Below, one piece after another: positions 25,773 through 34,255 of a stretch of 64,000 bases of DNA. The notes beneath the pieces are model-generated. The model worked only from the letters and a program-made list of their open reading frames with translations, was not told the DNA's origin and searched no databases. Each line of letters opens with the position of its first letter. Within the stretch, counting starts at the first letter, position 1. The stretch comes from Streptomyces wuyuanensis (GTDB lineage: Bacteria; Actinomycetota; Actinomycetes; Streptomycetales; Streptomycetaceae): contig NZ_FNHI01000028.1 in NCBI RefSeq assembly GCF_900103455.1, positions 1 through 64,000 on the forward strand. The letters run 5' to 3'. A program made the translations under genes and the position numbers.

Positions 25773-26273
25773 GTGCTCGACATCGGCTACTCCCTCTCCC
25801 GGCGCTTCCCGGACCCTCCGCAGACCGACTACCGGACCGCGGACGTCCACGCCCTGCGCCACGACCTCTTCTGCGGCGACGTCTACCTCGCCGACACCAA
25901 GGCCGACCGTGAGGTGTCCACGGCCTGGGGATGGGTGCCGGTGCTCGACTTCGCTTGGGCACTGTGCGACATCGTGGAGCGGCTGGACCGGGACCCGAAG
26001 GGCAGCCGGGCCGCGCAGCCGCAGTACGCGGAGATCGACTTCACCGAGTCGGCCGACCGCATGCTCTTCGAGCGCCGCTTCGGCTGGGTGGACGTCGAAG
26101 CCGACTGGATGCCCGGAGACGAGGCCCCGCTCACCTTCAGCCACGGCGAACTGCGCCGCGAGGCACGGGACTTCCTGCACGACCTCGTCGCCGACCTCAC
26201 CGACATGCACGAGGGGCTCGCCGACAACCCCGTCGTCTGGGACCTCCAGGCCCGCTTCCCGCGCCTGCCCTGA
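25773..26273 (+). CDS. Conserved hypothetical protein
   Basis: The 166-residue acidic protein (LDIGYSLSRRFPDPPQTDY, AWGWVPVLDFAWALCDIVERLDRDP, YAEIDFTESADRMLFERRFGWVDVEA) has no signal, membrane helix or catalytic motif I recognise. Its composition and codon use match a real gene. It resembles short immunity-like or DUF proteins of Streptomyces, but I cannot name a family. The GTG at 25773 has no ribosome site; CACCAT lies 6 nt before it, a weak leaderless possibility. Confidence 0.65.
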   Translation: MLDIGYSLSRRFPDPPQTDYRTADVHALRHDLFCGDVYLADTKADREVSTAWGWVPVLDFAWALCDIVERLDRDPKGSRAAQPQYAEIDFTESADRMLFERRFGWVDVEADWMPGDEAPLTFSHGELRREARDFLHDLVADLTDMHEGLADNPVVWDLQARFPRLP

Positions 26274-26355
26274 GGCCCCGGCTCCCCCTCTCCCCCGGGC
26301 GCCCCGCCGCCGGCAGGCGTCCGCCCCGAAGCCCGCCCGCGGCACCCCGTCGCGC

Positions 26356-27030
26356 TCAGTCCTCCACGCGCACCCCCGCCTGCGCAGCGAACGCAGGTGC
26401 CAGGTCGAGCAGTTGGGCCGTACTGATCACCGCTCCCGACAGCCCTTCAACTCCTCGGGCGAGAACGAGCTCCGTCACCTGCCGCAGGTCGACGTCCCGC
26501 ATCCGGGCGCCGCTGAAGTCCGCCCCGCGCAGCGCGCAGTCACGGAACTCCACCCGCTCCAGCCGCGCGGCACCGAAGTCCGGCTCGGACAGCACGCACC
26601 CCTCGAACACCACGTCCTTCAACCGGGCGTTGCGGAGGTTCAGGTAGTCGATCTTCCCGCCCCGCACCACGACGCGCTCCAGCTCCGCGCCGTGCAGCTG
26701 CACACCGCCCAGCCGTGCCTCCACGACCTCCGAGTCCCGCAGCGAGGCGCCCGCGAGGTCCGTCCCCACCCCGCGCACGCCCGTCAGGACCGAGTCGATG
26801 AACCGGGCGTTCACCAGCGAGGTCTCGTCCAGCACACAGTCCCGCAGCGCGCAGTCCAGGAACCGCGCGCCCGCCCCGTCCCCACCCGACAGATCCAGAC
26901 CGGCCAGCTCGACCCCGTCGTGGTCGCCGTCCGGCTCCAGCCCGCCGCCCTCGTACGGACGCAGCGGCGGCAGCCGCACCTCCGGCCGCCGCGCCGCCGC
27001 CACCCGTGTCTTCCCGGACCTCCGCACCAT
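26356..27030 (-). CDS. Pentapeptide-repeat protein
   Basis: In this 224-residue protein residues ~45-195 form tandem A(D/N)LXX-type pentapeptides (LDLSGGDGAGARFLDCALRD, TDLAGASLRDSE, LNLRNARLKDVVFEGC, ADFSGARMRDVDLRQ), giving a right-handed beta-helix. Some family members mimic DNA and protect gyrase from quinolones, but most have no known role. No activity can be read from the sequence. The ATG at 27030 is used because the longer start at 27048 has no ribosome site either. Confidence 0.8.
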   Translation of the reverse strand: MVRRSGKTRVAAARRPEVRLPPLRPYEGGGLEPDGDHDGVELAGLDLSGGDGAGARFLDCALRDCVLDETSLVNARFIDSVLTGVRGVGTDLAGASLRDSEVVEARLGGVQLHGAELERVVVRGGKIDYLNLRNARLKDVVFEGCVLSEPDFGAARLERVEFRDCALRGADFSGARMRDVDLRQVTELVLARGVEGLSGAVISTAQLLDLAPAFAAQAGVRVED

Positions 27031-27119
27031 GGGCCCATGGTGACGCACACCACTGACATCGCCCCGGCCCCGATGTCACGAAGCCGGCCCCGCCATCCGT
27101 CCCCGGGGCAGGACGACGA

Positions 27120-28301
27120 ATGGAGCAGACCGTGGCCACCCAGCCCCGCATCACCGTCATCGGCGCCGGTTTCGCCGGACTCACCGCGGCCATAGCGGCC
27201 GCGGAGTCGGGCGCCCGCGTCACCCTCCACGAGTCCCATCGCACACCCGGCGGCCGGGCCCGCACGGCGGAGGGCCCGTACCGCACCAACGAGGGGCCCC
27301 ACGCCCTCTACGACGGCGGCCCGCACTGGACCTGGCTGGCCCAGCGCGACCTCATCGGCCCGCTCGCCCCTCTCCCTCCGCGCGAAGCCGCCCGGCTGCG
27401 GATCCACCGCGGCGGGCGGCTCCGCCGCGTCCCGCCTGCCGCACTGCTGCGCCTTCTGCGGCACGGCCCGGGTGAAGCCCCCGTGGACAGCGACTTCCTG
27501 TCCTGGGCCGCGGGGCTCGTCGGCGAGAAGGGGGCACGCGCCGCGGCCAACTTCAGTGCCGTCGCGCTCTTCCACCACGACCCGGGCTCTCTCTCCGCGG
27601 CCTTCGTCCACCAGCGGCTGCGCCGCGCGGCGAAGCTCCCACCCGAGGCGCGCTATCCGCGCGGCGGCTGGGGCGGTCTGATCGAGCGGATGATCGACCA
27701 CGCCTGGAACTCGGGCGTCCGGATCGAGACCGGCTCCCGGGTCGACACGCTTCCCGAGGACGGCCCGGTCGTCGTCGCCACGTCCCTCGACGCCGCCCGA
27801 CGGCTCCTCGGCGACGAGTCCCTGCGCTGGGAAAGCGGCCGTACGGCACTGGTCGACCTGGCGCTGCGCACCCGCAGGGGCGACCCCTTCGCGATCTCCG
27901 ATCTCGACGCCCCCGGCTGGCTCGAGCGCTTCACCGCTCAGGACCCGTCCCTCGCTCCCGCCGGGCAGCAACTCGTCCAGGCCCAGTTCCCGCTCGCCCC
28001 CGACGAGTCCCGGGCCGACGGGGTCGCACGCGGGGAGCACCTCCTCGACCTCGGCTTCCCCGGCTGGCGCGAACGCACCACGTGGCGTCGCGAGTCCGTC
28101 GCCGCGGGCCGCACGGGCGCCGTCGACCGCCCCGGTACGACCTGGCGCGACCGCCCCCGCATCGACCGCGGCGACGGCGTCTTCCTGGCGGGCGACCAGG
28201 TCGCGGCCCCCGGCCTGCTCTCGGAGGTGTCGTTCACCAGCGCCCTGGAGGCGGCGACCCTCGCGGTGCGGGCGGCACGTCTCGACCCCGACCGCGCCTG
28301 A
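27120..28301 (+). CDS. FAD-dependent amine oxidase / phytoene-desaturase-like protein
   Basis: The 393-residue protein has the Rossmann dinucleotide motif ITVIGAGFAGLTAAIAAAESGARVTLHESHRTPGGRART (~10-48) and a C-terminal FAD contact (GDGVFLAGDQVAAPGLLSEVSFTSALEAA). The middle carries a short desaturase-like cap. Related proteins oxidise amines or carotenoid intermediates; no carotenoid genes are nearby, so the substrate is unknown. AGGA lies 5-6 nt before the ATG. Confidence 0.8.
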   Translation: MEQTVATQPRITVIGAGFAGLTAAIAAAESGARVTLHESHRTPGGRARTAEGPYRTNEGPHALYDGGPHWTWLAQRDLIGPLAPLPPREAARLRIHRGGRLRRVPPAALLRLLRHGPGEAPVDSDFLSWAAGLVGEKGARAAANFSAVALFHHDPGSLSAAFVHQRLRRAAKLPPEARYPRGGWGGLIERMIDHAWNSGVRIETGSRVDTLPEDGPVVVATSLDAARRLLGDESLRWESGRTALVDLALRTRRGDPFAISDLDAPGWLERFTAQDPSLAPAGQQLVQAQFPLAPDESRADGVARGEHLLDLGFPGWRERTTWRRESVAAGRTGAVDRPGTTWRDRPRIDRGDGVFLAGDQVAAPGLLSEVSFTSALEAATLAVRAARLDPDRA

Positions 28302-28333
28302 GCGGGACCGACCGGGAGCCCGCCCGACAGGGC

Positions 28334-28364
28334 TTGACCTCAACCTTGCTCGAGGTTGAAGAGT
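28334..28364 (+). promoter_or_regulatory. SoxR-type operator in a MerR-style promoter
   Basis: TTGACC (28334-28339) is followed by inverted arms TCAACCT (28340-28346) and AGGTTGA (28353-28359) and an AAGAGT -10-like hexamer (28359-28364). The long 19-bp spacer and CCTCAACCTTGCTCGAGG core are the SoxR/MerR-family layout. It lies 100 bp before the oxidoreductase gene. S. coelicolor SoxR controls an oxidoreductase at the corresponding locus (SCO4266, from memory). Confidence 0.8.
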
Positions 28365-28465
28365 GGACGCACCAACGCCGCACGGCGCCCGGTACGGAAC
28401 GCCGGACACCCCGTGTCCCGTACCGATCCGGCGCCCTGGCCTCGCACCCAGCACGGGGAGCCACC

Positions 28466-29461
28466 ATGCACGCCGTCCGTCTCCATGCCTTCGGCCCGGC
28501 CGACAACCTCGTCCACGAGACCGTCGACGACCCGGAGCCCGGCCCCGGCCAGGTCCGGATCGCCGTCGCCGCCGCCGGGGTCCACCTCCTCGACGCCGCC
28601 CTGCGCGAAGGCCTGCCGGGGCCCTTCCCCGGACCCGCCGACCTGCCCACCGTCCCCGGCCGCGAGGTCTCCGGAACCGTCGACCGCGTCGGCGAGGGCA
28701 CCGACGCGGGCTGGCTCGGCAAGCGTGTCGTCGCCCACCTAGGCACGGCTCCCGGCGGCTACGCCGAACTCGCCGTCACGGACGCCGGCCGGCTCCACGA
28801 GATCGCCGACGGGCTCGGGGAGGCGGAGGCGGTCGCCATGATCGGCACCGGCCGTACCGCCCTCGGAATCCTCCAGTACACCGAACTCGGCCCCGACTCC
28901 GTCGTGATCGTCCCCGCCGCGGCCGGGGGCATCGGCACCCTCCTCGTCCAGTACGCCAAGAACGCGGGTGCCACCGTCGTCGGCCTCGCCGGCGGCCCCG
29001 GGAAGACCGCGCGCGTGGCCGCCAACGGTGCCGATCTCGCCGTCGACTACACGCTCCCCGACTGGCCCGGCGAGGTCCGCGCCCACCTCGGCGACAGGGC
29101 CGTCACCGTCGTCTACGACTCGGTCGGCGGGGAGACCGGCCGCGCCGCCGTCGACCTGCTCGGCAAGGGCGGCCGGCACATCGTCTTCGGCTGGTCCAGC
29201 CAGGGCATCCGCGACGGCTCCGCCCTCACCTTCACCGAACGGGAACTCGCCGAACGCGGCATCACGTCCGAGTCGGTGCTCGGCCCCGCCATGCTCGAGA
29301 AGGCCGGTGGCCTGCGCGCCCTCGAGACCCGCTCCCTCGCCGAGGCCACCGCCGGCCGGCTGCGCCCCGCCGTCCACCGCTTCCCCCTGGCCGAGGCGGC
29401 GGCCGCGCACCGCGCCCTGGAGACGCGCGGCACGATCGGCAAGGTCGTCCTGGTCCCGTGA
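28466..29461 (+). CDS. Zinc-type NADPH:quinone oxidoreductase (MDR family), SoxR target
   Basis: The 331-residue medium-chain reductase has GroES-like N-terminus MHAVRLHAFGPADNLVHETVDDPEPGPGQVRIAV, NAD(P)-binding VIVPAAAGGIGTLLVQYAKNAGATVVG (~150-176) and YDSVGGE. The Cys/His catalytic zinc residues of true alcohol dehydrogenases are absent, pointing to quinone oxidoreductase. GGGAG is 6 nt before the ATG. The SoxR-type box upstream suggests induction by redox-cycling compounds, including the producer's own antibiotics. Confidence 0.9.
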   Translation: MHAVRLHAFGPADNLVHETVDDPEPGPGQVRIAVAAAGVHLLDAALREGLPGPFPGPADLPTVPGREVSGTVDRVGEGTDAGWLGKRVVAHLGTAPGGYAELAVTDAGRLHEIADGLGEAEAVAMIGTGRTALGILQYTELGPDSVVIVPAAAGGIGTLLVQYAKNAGATVVGLAGGPGKTARVAANGADLAVDYTLPDWPGEVRAHLGDRAVTVVYDSVGGETGRAAVDLLGKGGRHIVFGWSSQGIRDGSALTFTERELAERGITSESVLGPAMLEKAGGLRALETRSLAEATAGRLRPAVHRFPLAEAAAAHRALETRGTIGKVVLVP

Positions 29462-29504
29462 TCCTCCCGGTCGGCACGCGCCCCGTCCCGGCGCGCCCTC
29501 CCGG

Positions 29505-30434
29505 TCAACGCGCCAGCAGGCTCCGGGCGATGGACACCTGCTCCGGCCGGAGCCGCCTCTCGCCGTCCTCCGCGTCCCACAGCCCGTTCTGCAGGACCCG
29601 CCCCAGCGTCCACGCCCGTGCCCGCTCCCGGTCGAGGCCCAGCCGCTCGGTCAGCAGGTCGAAACGCCGGCTCGTCGCGTCCGCGTCGAAGCGGTTGTCG
29701 AGCGCGGGCATGAGGTCGAACCCCGGATCGCCGGCCAGCGGCTTGGGGTCGATCGCGAGCCACGGCTCCCGCTCGGCGGCCAGCACGTTGTCGTAGTGCA
29801 GGTCCCAGTGCAGCAGCCGGTCCCCGGGCTCACCCATGACCTCGCGCACCGCCGCCGCGCAGTCCCTCAGCAGCCGCCGGTCCTCCGCGTCCACCAGCGC
29901 GGCCAGCGCCCCCGGCAGCCGCTCCAGCATCCCCGCCGCGATGTCCCCGAGCCGCCGCAGCCCCTCGGCGGGCGCGGGCACCGCCGTCAGCCGCGCCAGC
30001 AGATCCGCCAGCACCTCGACGGCCCGTGTCCCGTCCGCCACGTCCGACAGATGACGCCGCTCGCCCACCGCGCTCCCGGGCCGCCCGGCACCGGGAGGCA
30101 GGCCCAGCCACTCCAGGAGCATGGTCCCCGTCGCGGCGTCGTGCTCCAGGAGCCGTACCGCCCCGGCCCCCGCCCAGATCCGCAGACCCAGCGGTTCGCC
30201 CACCGTCTCCTCGTCAGCCAGTTGCATCTTGAGCGCCGCGCGCGTGCCGTCCGCCGTCCGCACCACCGGCAGCACCAGCGAGGCGGCCCCGTTCATGGGA
30301 CGCCCGGTGACACGCAGCCCCCACCGCTGGGTGAACTCCTCGGCCAGACCCGGCAGCGCCGCGACGAACGCACGACCCGCCTCGCCGTTGTACCGGAGCT
30401 GCGTCACGACCAGTTCACCGGGAATCTCGATCAC
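29505..30434 (-). CDS. Aminoglycoside/hydroxyurea antibiotic phosphotransferase family protein
   Basis: The ~309-residue kinase-like protein has LLHWDLHYDNVLAAE (catalytic Asp, Asn), then AIDPKPLAGDPGFDLMPALDNR in place of the DFG loop. This is the APH(6)/hydroxyurea phosphotransferase signature. It could phosphorylate an antibiotic or a small metabolite; chromosomal members are often of unknown substrate. The GTG at 30434 is 6 nt after TACGAT (30446-30441), a leaderless arrangement that decides against the longer frame at 30467. It is convergent with the oxidoreductase gene. Confidence 0.85.
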   Translation of the reverse strand: MIEIPGELVVTQLRYNGEAGRAFVAALPGLAEEFTQRWGLRVTGRPMNGAASLVLPVVRTADGTRAALKMQLADEETVGEPLGLRIWAGAGAVRLLEHDAATGTMLLEWLGLPPGAGRPGSAVGERRHLSDVADGTRAVEVLADLLARLTAVPAPAEGLRRLGDIAAGMLERLPGALAALVDAEDRRLLRDCAAAVREVMGEPGDRLLHWDLHYDNVLAAEREPWLAIDPKPLAGDPGFDLMPALDNRFDADATSRRFDLLTERLGLDRERARAWTLGRVLQNGLWDAEDGERRLRPEQVSIARSLLAR

Positions 30435-30505
30435 GCGTGGATCGTACGACCGCCCGCCCCGGCCCACCTGGACAGTCCGACAGCCACCGGTGTACGAACA
30501 GCCCC

Positions 30506-31900
30506 ATGACGAGCACGATCAACGGCGGCATCTCCTTCTGGTACGCGGACGACGGCATACCCGCCCCGCGCGAACCCCTGGCGGGCGACTCGACCGCCGA
30601 TGTGTGCATCGTCGGTGGCGGATACACGGGGCTGTGGACGGCGTACTACCTCAAGAAGGCCGTCCCCTTCCTCAACATCACCGTCCTCGAGGCCAAGTTC
30701 TGCGGCTACGGCGCCTCCGGACGCAACGGCGGCTGGCTGTACAACGGCATCGCGGGCCGCGACCGCTACGCCCGCCTCCACGGCCACGACGCCGCCGTAC
30801 GCCTCCAGCAGGCCATGAACAACACCGTCGACGAGGTGGTACGCACCGCCGCGGAGGAGGGCATCGACGCCGGTATCCACCGGGGCGGCGTCCTCGAAGT
30901 CGCCTACACGCCCGCCCAACTCGCCCGTCTCAGGGCCTTCCACGCCACCGAGGTCGCCTTCGGCGAGAAGGACCGTGAACTGTACGGCGCCCGGGAGACC
31001 GCCGAGCGCGTCCGAGTCGCCGGAGCCGTCGGCTCGAGCTGGACCCCGCACGGCGCCCGGCTGCACCCCGTGAAGCTCCTCAAGGGGCTCGCCACCGCCG
31101 TCGAGGCACTCGGCGTCACCGTCCACGAGTCCACCCCCGTCACGGAGATCAGACCCAAGCACGCCGTCACTCCCTACGGCACCGTCCGCGCGCCGTACGT
31201 CATCCGCTGCACCGAGGGCTTCACCGCCTCCCTGGCCGGCCTGCGCCGGACCTGGCTCCCCATGAACTCCTCCATGATCGCCACCGCGCCGCTCCCCGCG
31301 GAGGTCTGGGAGGAGATCGGCTGGTCCGGCCGCGAGACCCTCGGCGACATGGCCCACGCCTACATGTACGCCCAGCGCACCGCCGACGACCGCATCGCGC
31401 TCGGCGGCCGGGGCGTCCCGTACCGCTACGGCTCCCGCACGGACGACGACGGCAGCACCCAGGCGGCCACCGTCGACGCCCTCAGGGCCGTACTCGTCCG
31501 GTTCTTCCCCCAGCTCACCGGCACGGAGATCACCCACGCCTGGTCCGGCGTCCTCGGCGTCCCCCGCGACTGGTGCGCCACCGTCACCCTGGACCGCTCC
31601 ACCGGCCTCGGCTGGGCGGGCGGCTACGTCGGCTCCGGCGTGGCCACCGCCAACCTCGCCGCCCGCACCCTCCGCGACCTGATCCAGCAGGACTCCGGCC
31701 AGGCCGGTCCCACCGATCTCACCGCGCTCCCCTGGGTCGGCCACAAGGTCCGCAAGTGGGAACCCGAGCCCCTCCGCTGGCTCGGCGTCCACACCCTCTA
31801 CGCCGCCTACCGCAGCGCCGACCGCCACGAACTCACCCACCACACCGCGGACACGGCGCGCATCGCCACACTCGCGAACCGGATCTCCGGCCGCCGCTGA
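30506..31900 (+). CDS. FAD-dependent amino-acid oxidase (DAO family)
   Basis: The 464-residue protein has the FAD motif ADVCIVGGGYTGLWTAYYL (~31-49), then FCGYGASGRNGGWLYNG, typical of DAO/GlpD-type oxidoreductases such as gamma-glutamylputrescine oxidase. A late AGGYVGSGVATANLAARTLRDLI binds the cofactor. It probably oxidises an amino acid or polyamine derivative to an imine with H2O2 release. It stands alone and ends at a strong hairpin. Confidence 0.88.
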   Translation: MTSTINGGISFWYADDGIPAPREPLAGDSTADVCIVGGGYTGLWTAYYLKKAVPFLNITVLEAKFCGYGASGRNGGWLYNGIAGRDRYARLHGHDAAVRLQQAMNNTVDEVVRTAAEEGIDAGIHRGGVLEVAYTPAQLARLRAFHATEVAFGEKDRELYGARETAERVRVAGAVGSSWTPHGARLHPVKLLKGLATAVEALGVTVHESTPVTEIRPKHAVTPYGTVRAPYVIRCTEGFTASLAGLRRTWLPMNSSMIATAPLPAEVWEEIGWSGRETLGDMAHAYMYAQRTADDRIALGGRGVPYRYGSRTDDDGSTQAATVDALRAVLVRFFPQLTGTEITHAWSGVLGVPRDWCATVTLDRSTGLGWAGGYVGSGVATANLAARTLRDLIQQDSGQAGPTDLTALPWVGHKVRKWEPEPLRWLGVHTLYAAYRSADRHELTHHTADTARIATLANRISGRR

Positions 31901-31939
31901 CCGACGCCGAGGACGCGTCCGGAGGGCAGGCGGACAGAC

Positions 31940-31980
31940 GGGCGGGCCCGGTGCGACATCGCGTCGTACCGGGCCCGCCC
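31940..31980. terminator. Convergent terminator hairpin
   Basis: Arms 31940-31957 and 31963-31980 form an 18-bp stem with a single G/T position. It lies between the DAO gene and the FG-GAP gene and can serve both strands. Confidence 0.85.
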
Positions 31981-31998
31981 CATGTTCCGACTCCTCGG

Positions 31999-33696
31999 TC
32001 AGATCAGGTTGTTGTACGTGCTCCAGCCCTTGCCGATCAGCGTGCGCGGCTTGTACGGGGCGGCGGCGTTGCCGGTCCCGTTGTACAGCCACAACTGGCC
32101 GGCGCCGTCCCGGGCGACGAGGTCCGGCCTGCCGTCCTGGTTGAGGTCCCCGGCACCGTTGACGATGTTGTAGATGTTCCAGCCGTTGCCCACCTGGACC
32201 CGCGGGGCGAAGGGTGCCGCCGCACGTCCCGTGCCGGCGTACAGCCACAGCTTCCCGTAGCGGTCGACGGCCAGGAGATCGGCCTTGCCATCCCCGGTGA
32301 ACTCGCCGACGCCCGTGGTCTGCGTGTACACGTTCCAGCCGCTGCCGATCCGCACACGCGGCTTGAACGGGTCGGTCGTGCCGCCCGAGCCCTCGTACAG
32401 CCAGAAGACGCCGGAGGTGTCGCGGGCCATCAGGTCCGCCTTGCCGTCGCCGGTCACGTCCCCGAGGCCGGTGATCGAGCTGTACACGTTCCAGCCGCTG
32501 CCGACGCGCGCATTCGGCTTGAGGGCCGAGTAGTCGCCGGACATCGCGTGGTACCAGAGCACGCCGGACGTGTCGCGGGCGACGATGCCGGCGCCGGTGT
32601 TGTGGGCCGTGAGCGCCGAGAGCTTCGTCATCGCGCTGTAGCGCTGCCAGCCGTCCTCGATGCTCTCGCGCTCGGCGTACGGGGCAGCGGCCTTGCCCGT
32701 GCCCTTGTACTCCCACAGCACGCCCGTCTTGTCCCGGGCGAAGAGGGCGTGCCGCTCGGGCACCGGACGGCTGCTCTGCACGGCGAACGTGCTGCTCGTC
32801 TCCGGGTTGCCGGTGCCGAAGTCGTACACCTCGTACACGGCGTTGGTCCTGACCCGCCAGGCGGCCACGTCGGCCGCGGCCTTCAGGGTGTACGTCACCG
32901 TGGTGTCGCCCGGGGCGACCTCGCACCACAGGTACTCGCCCCCGGACTCGGACAGGGTGCCGGTCACGTGGTCGCACTGGGCGCCGGCGCCGTTCACCGA
33001 GACCACGTCGACCTCGAGCTCGTCCTCGTCCCACTGCCGCTGCCCCTCGGGGGACTCGACGGAGAGCGCGAGCCTGGCCGCGTCGACCGCGTGGACGTTC
33101 ACCGTGTGCGTGGCGGTCCCGCCTGCCGGAAGGTCGGGCGTGGTCAGCTTCAGGGTGTTCTGAGCGACCTGTGCGGCCGTCCGCACGGTCACCGTACGGG
33201 CGGCGTGGGTGCCGTCCGCCGGGCGGGAACCCGCCGTCTGAGCGGCCTTGATCGCCTCGCCGATGTCCGAGCCCCGGGGCGCGTAGACCACGCCGTAGTG
33301 CATCGTCGTGTCGGCCGCCGCCGACTGCGCGGCCTCCACGGTCGGGGTCGGGAACATGCTGTCGTCCGACGTCGGGCAGAGGTACACGCCGGCGACGCCG
33401 GCGGCCTTGTCGCAGTCGTCGTAGGTCGAGACGGTGAGCCCGGCCGGTGCACCGCCGCCGGTCCACGCCGGGTCCGTCAGCGGCTTCTTGCTGACGGCGT
33501 ACACCAGGGTCCCGTCCGGGGAGCCCGTGACACTGCCGGGGCCGAGCTCGGCCCACCCCTCCCCGGGCTGGAGCACGATGCGGGGCCGGTGGAAGTCGAA
33601 TGAGTAGCCGTCGTCCGCGACGGCGGGCGCCGCCATGGTGATTCCGGTGGTGGCCAGCAGGGCCACCGACCCCCCGATCGCGAAGAGTCTGCGCAT
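31999..33696 (-). CDS. Secreted FG-GAP/VCBS repeat protein
   Basis: The 565-residue protein starts MRRLFAIGGSVALLATTGITM, with GAGGAA 7 nt before the ATG, and has a cleavable signal near AAPAVADD. The middle (~35-320) is beta-rich. The C-terminal ~240 residues hold five repeats of the form (L/I)(V/M/L)ARDxxGxLWLY.GTG...PRVxIGSGWNVY, each preceded by a calcium-type GDGKADL loop in the later copies. This is a partial seven-blade propeller fold seen in Streptomyces secreted proteins and lectins. There is no catalytic motif, so a binding or adhesion role is likely. Confidence 0.85.
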   Translation of the reverse strand: MRRLFAIGGSVALLATTGITMAAPAVADDGYSFDFHRPRIVLQPGEGWAELGPGSVTGSPDGTLVYAVSKKPLTDPAWTGGGAPAGLTVSTYDDCDKAAGVAGVYLCPTSDDSMFPTPTVEAAQSAAADTTMHYGVVYAPRGSDIGEAIKAAQTAGSRPADGTHAARTVTVRTAAQVAQNTLKLTTPDLPAGGTATHTVNVHAVDAARLALSVESPEGQRQWDEDELEVDVVSVNGAGAQCDHVTGTLSESGGEYLWCEVAPGDTTVTYTLKAAADVAAWRVRTNAVYEVYDFGTGNPETSSTFAVQSSRPVPERHALFARDKTGVLWEYKGTGKAAAPYAERESIEDGWQRYSAMTKLSALTAHNTGAGIVARDTSGVLWYHAMSGDYSALKPNARVGSGWNVYSSITGLGDVTGDGKADLMARDTSGVFWLYEGSGGTTDPFKPRVRIGSGWNVYTQTTGVGEFTGDGKADLLAVDRYGKLWLYAGTGRAAAPFAPRVQVGNGWNIYNIVNGAGDLNQDGRPDLVARDGAGQLWLYNGTGNAAAPYKPRTLIGKGWSTYNNLI

Positions 33697-33956
33697 ACAG
33701 CGTTCCTCGTGTGGTGAGAGCGGCAGTGTGCTGCCGCGCAGCGCCAGGATTCCCCCCCCTGGCGCCCGGTGAAGGTACACCAGCCGGTAACGACCGCATC
33801 ACCGGATATCCACCGCCCTGTTCGGAGGGAGGCCGGGCGGCGCGGATCATGGTCCGCAGAGCGCGTGTCCCGGACCGCGCGGCCCGCTGGGACCACAACT
33901 GAGACCACCGACACACGCGCCGCCCGCTCCCGCCGCCGTCGCCGCATCCGCCGAAG

Positions 33957-33991
33957 GAAAAGGCCCAGCTCAAGGACTACGGAGCTGGGCC
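33957..33991 (-). terminator. Terminator of tRNA-Thr
   Basis: A perfect 10-bp stem (33982-33991 with 33962-33971) is followed on the minus strand by TTTTCC, 10 nt past the tRNA 3' end. Confidence 0.85.
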
Positions 33992-34000
33992 ATTTCGCGG

Positions 34001-34074
34001 AGCCCCCTGTCGGATTCGAACCGACGACCTACGCATTACAAGTGCGTTGCTCTGGCCAGCTGAGCTAAGGAGGC
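34001..34074 (-). tRNA. tRNA-Thr (anticodon UGU)
   Basis: The 74-nt cloverleaf reads on the minus strand. The acceptor stem GCCTCCT pairs with AGGGGGC including one G-U. The D arm is TAGCTCAGCTGGCCAGAGC, the anticodon stem ACGCA/TGCGT encloses CTTGTAA, and the T arm is GTCGGTTCGAATCCGAC. The UGU anticodon reads ACA. CCA is not encoded. A TACACT hexamer (34090-34085) 10 nt upstream is a probable -10. Confidence 0.97.
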
Positions 34075-34169
34075 ACTGCGCACGAGTGTAACCGGATCAG
34101 CACCCCTGGCCGCCGCGAATTCCGGCGCCCCCAACTGCTGACAGAACGGCCGTCGCAAGGTACCGTCAC

Positions 34170-34185
34170 CCGAAGTTCACTTCGG
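34170..34185. repeat. Palindrome CCGAAGT-TC-ACTTCGG before msiK
   Basis: The perfect 7-bp arms (34170-34176, 34179-34185) with a 2-nt centre overlap the adjacent dre-like site by two bases. It could be the operator of a second regulator of msiK. Confidence 0.5.
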
Positions 34186-34199
34186 TGGACTAGACCCAT
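34184..34199. promoter_or_regulatory. DasR-type operator (dre) upstream of msiK
   Basis: GGTGGACTAGACCCAT matches the dre consensus at 12 of 16 positions and shares the core TGGACTAGACC with the site before the kinase-nagA operon. It lies 56 bp before the msiK ATG. Confidence 0.7.
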
Positions 34200-34255
34200 C
34201 CTTCCTTTTACTCGGATCGTCCGGCACGTTCCTGCCGGTGAAGGGACACATCACC

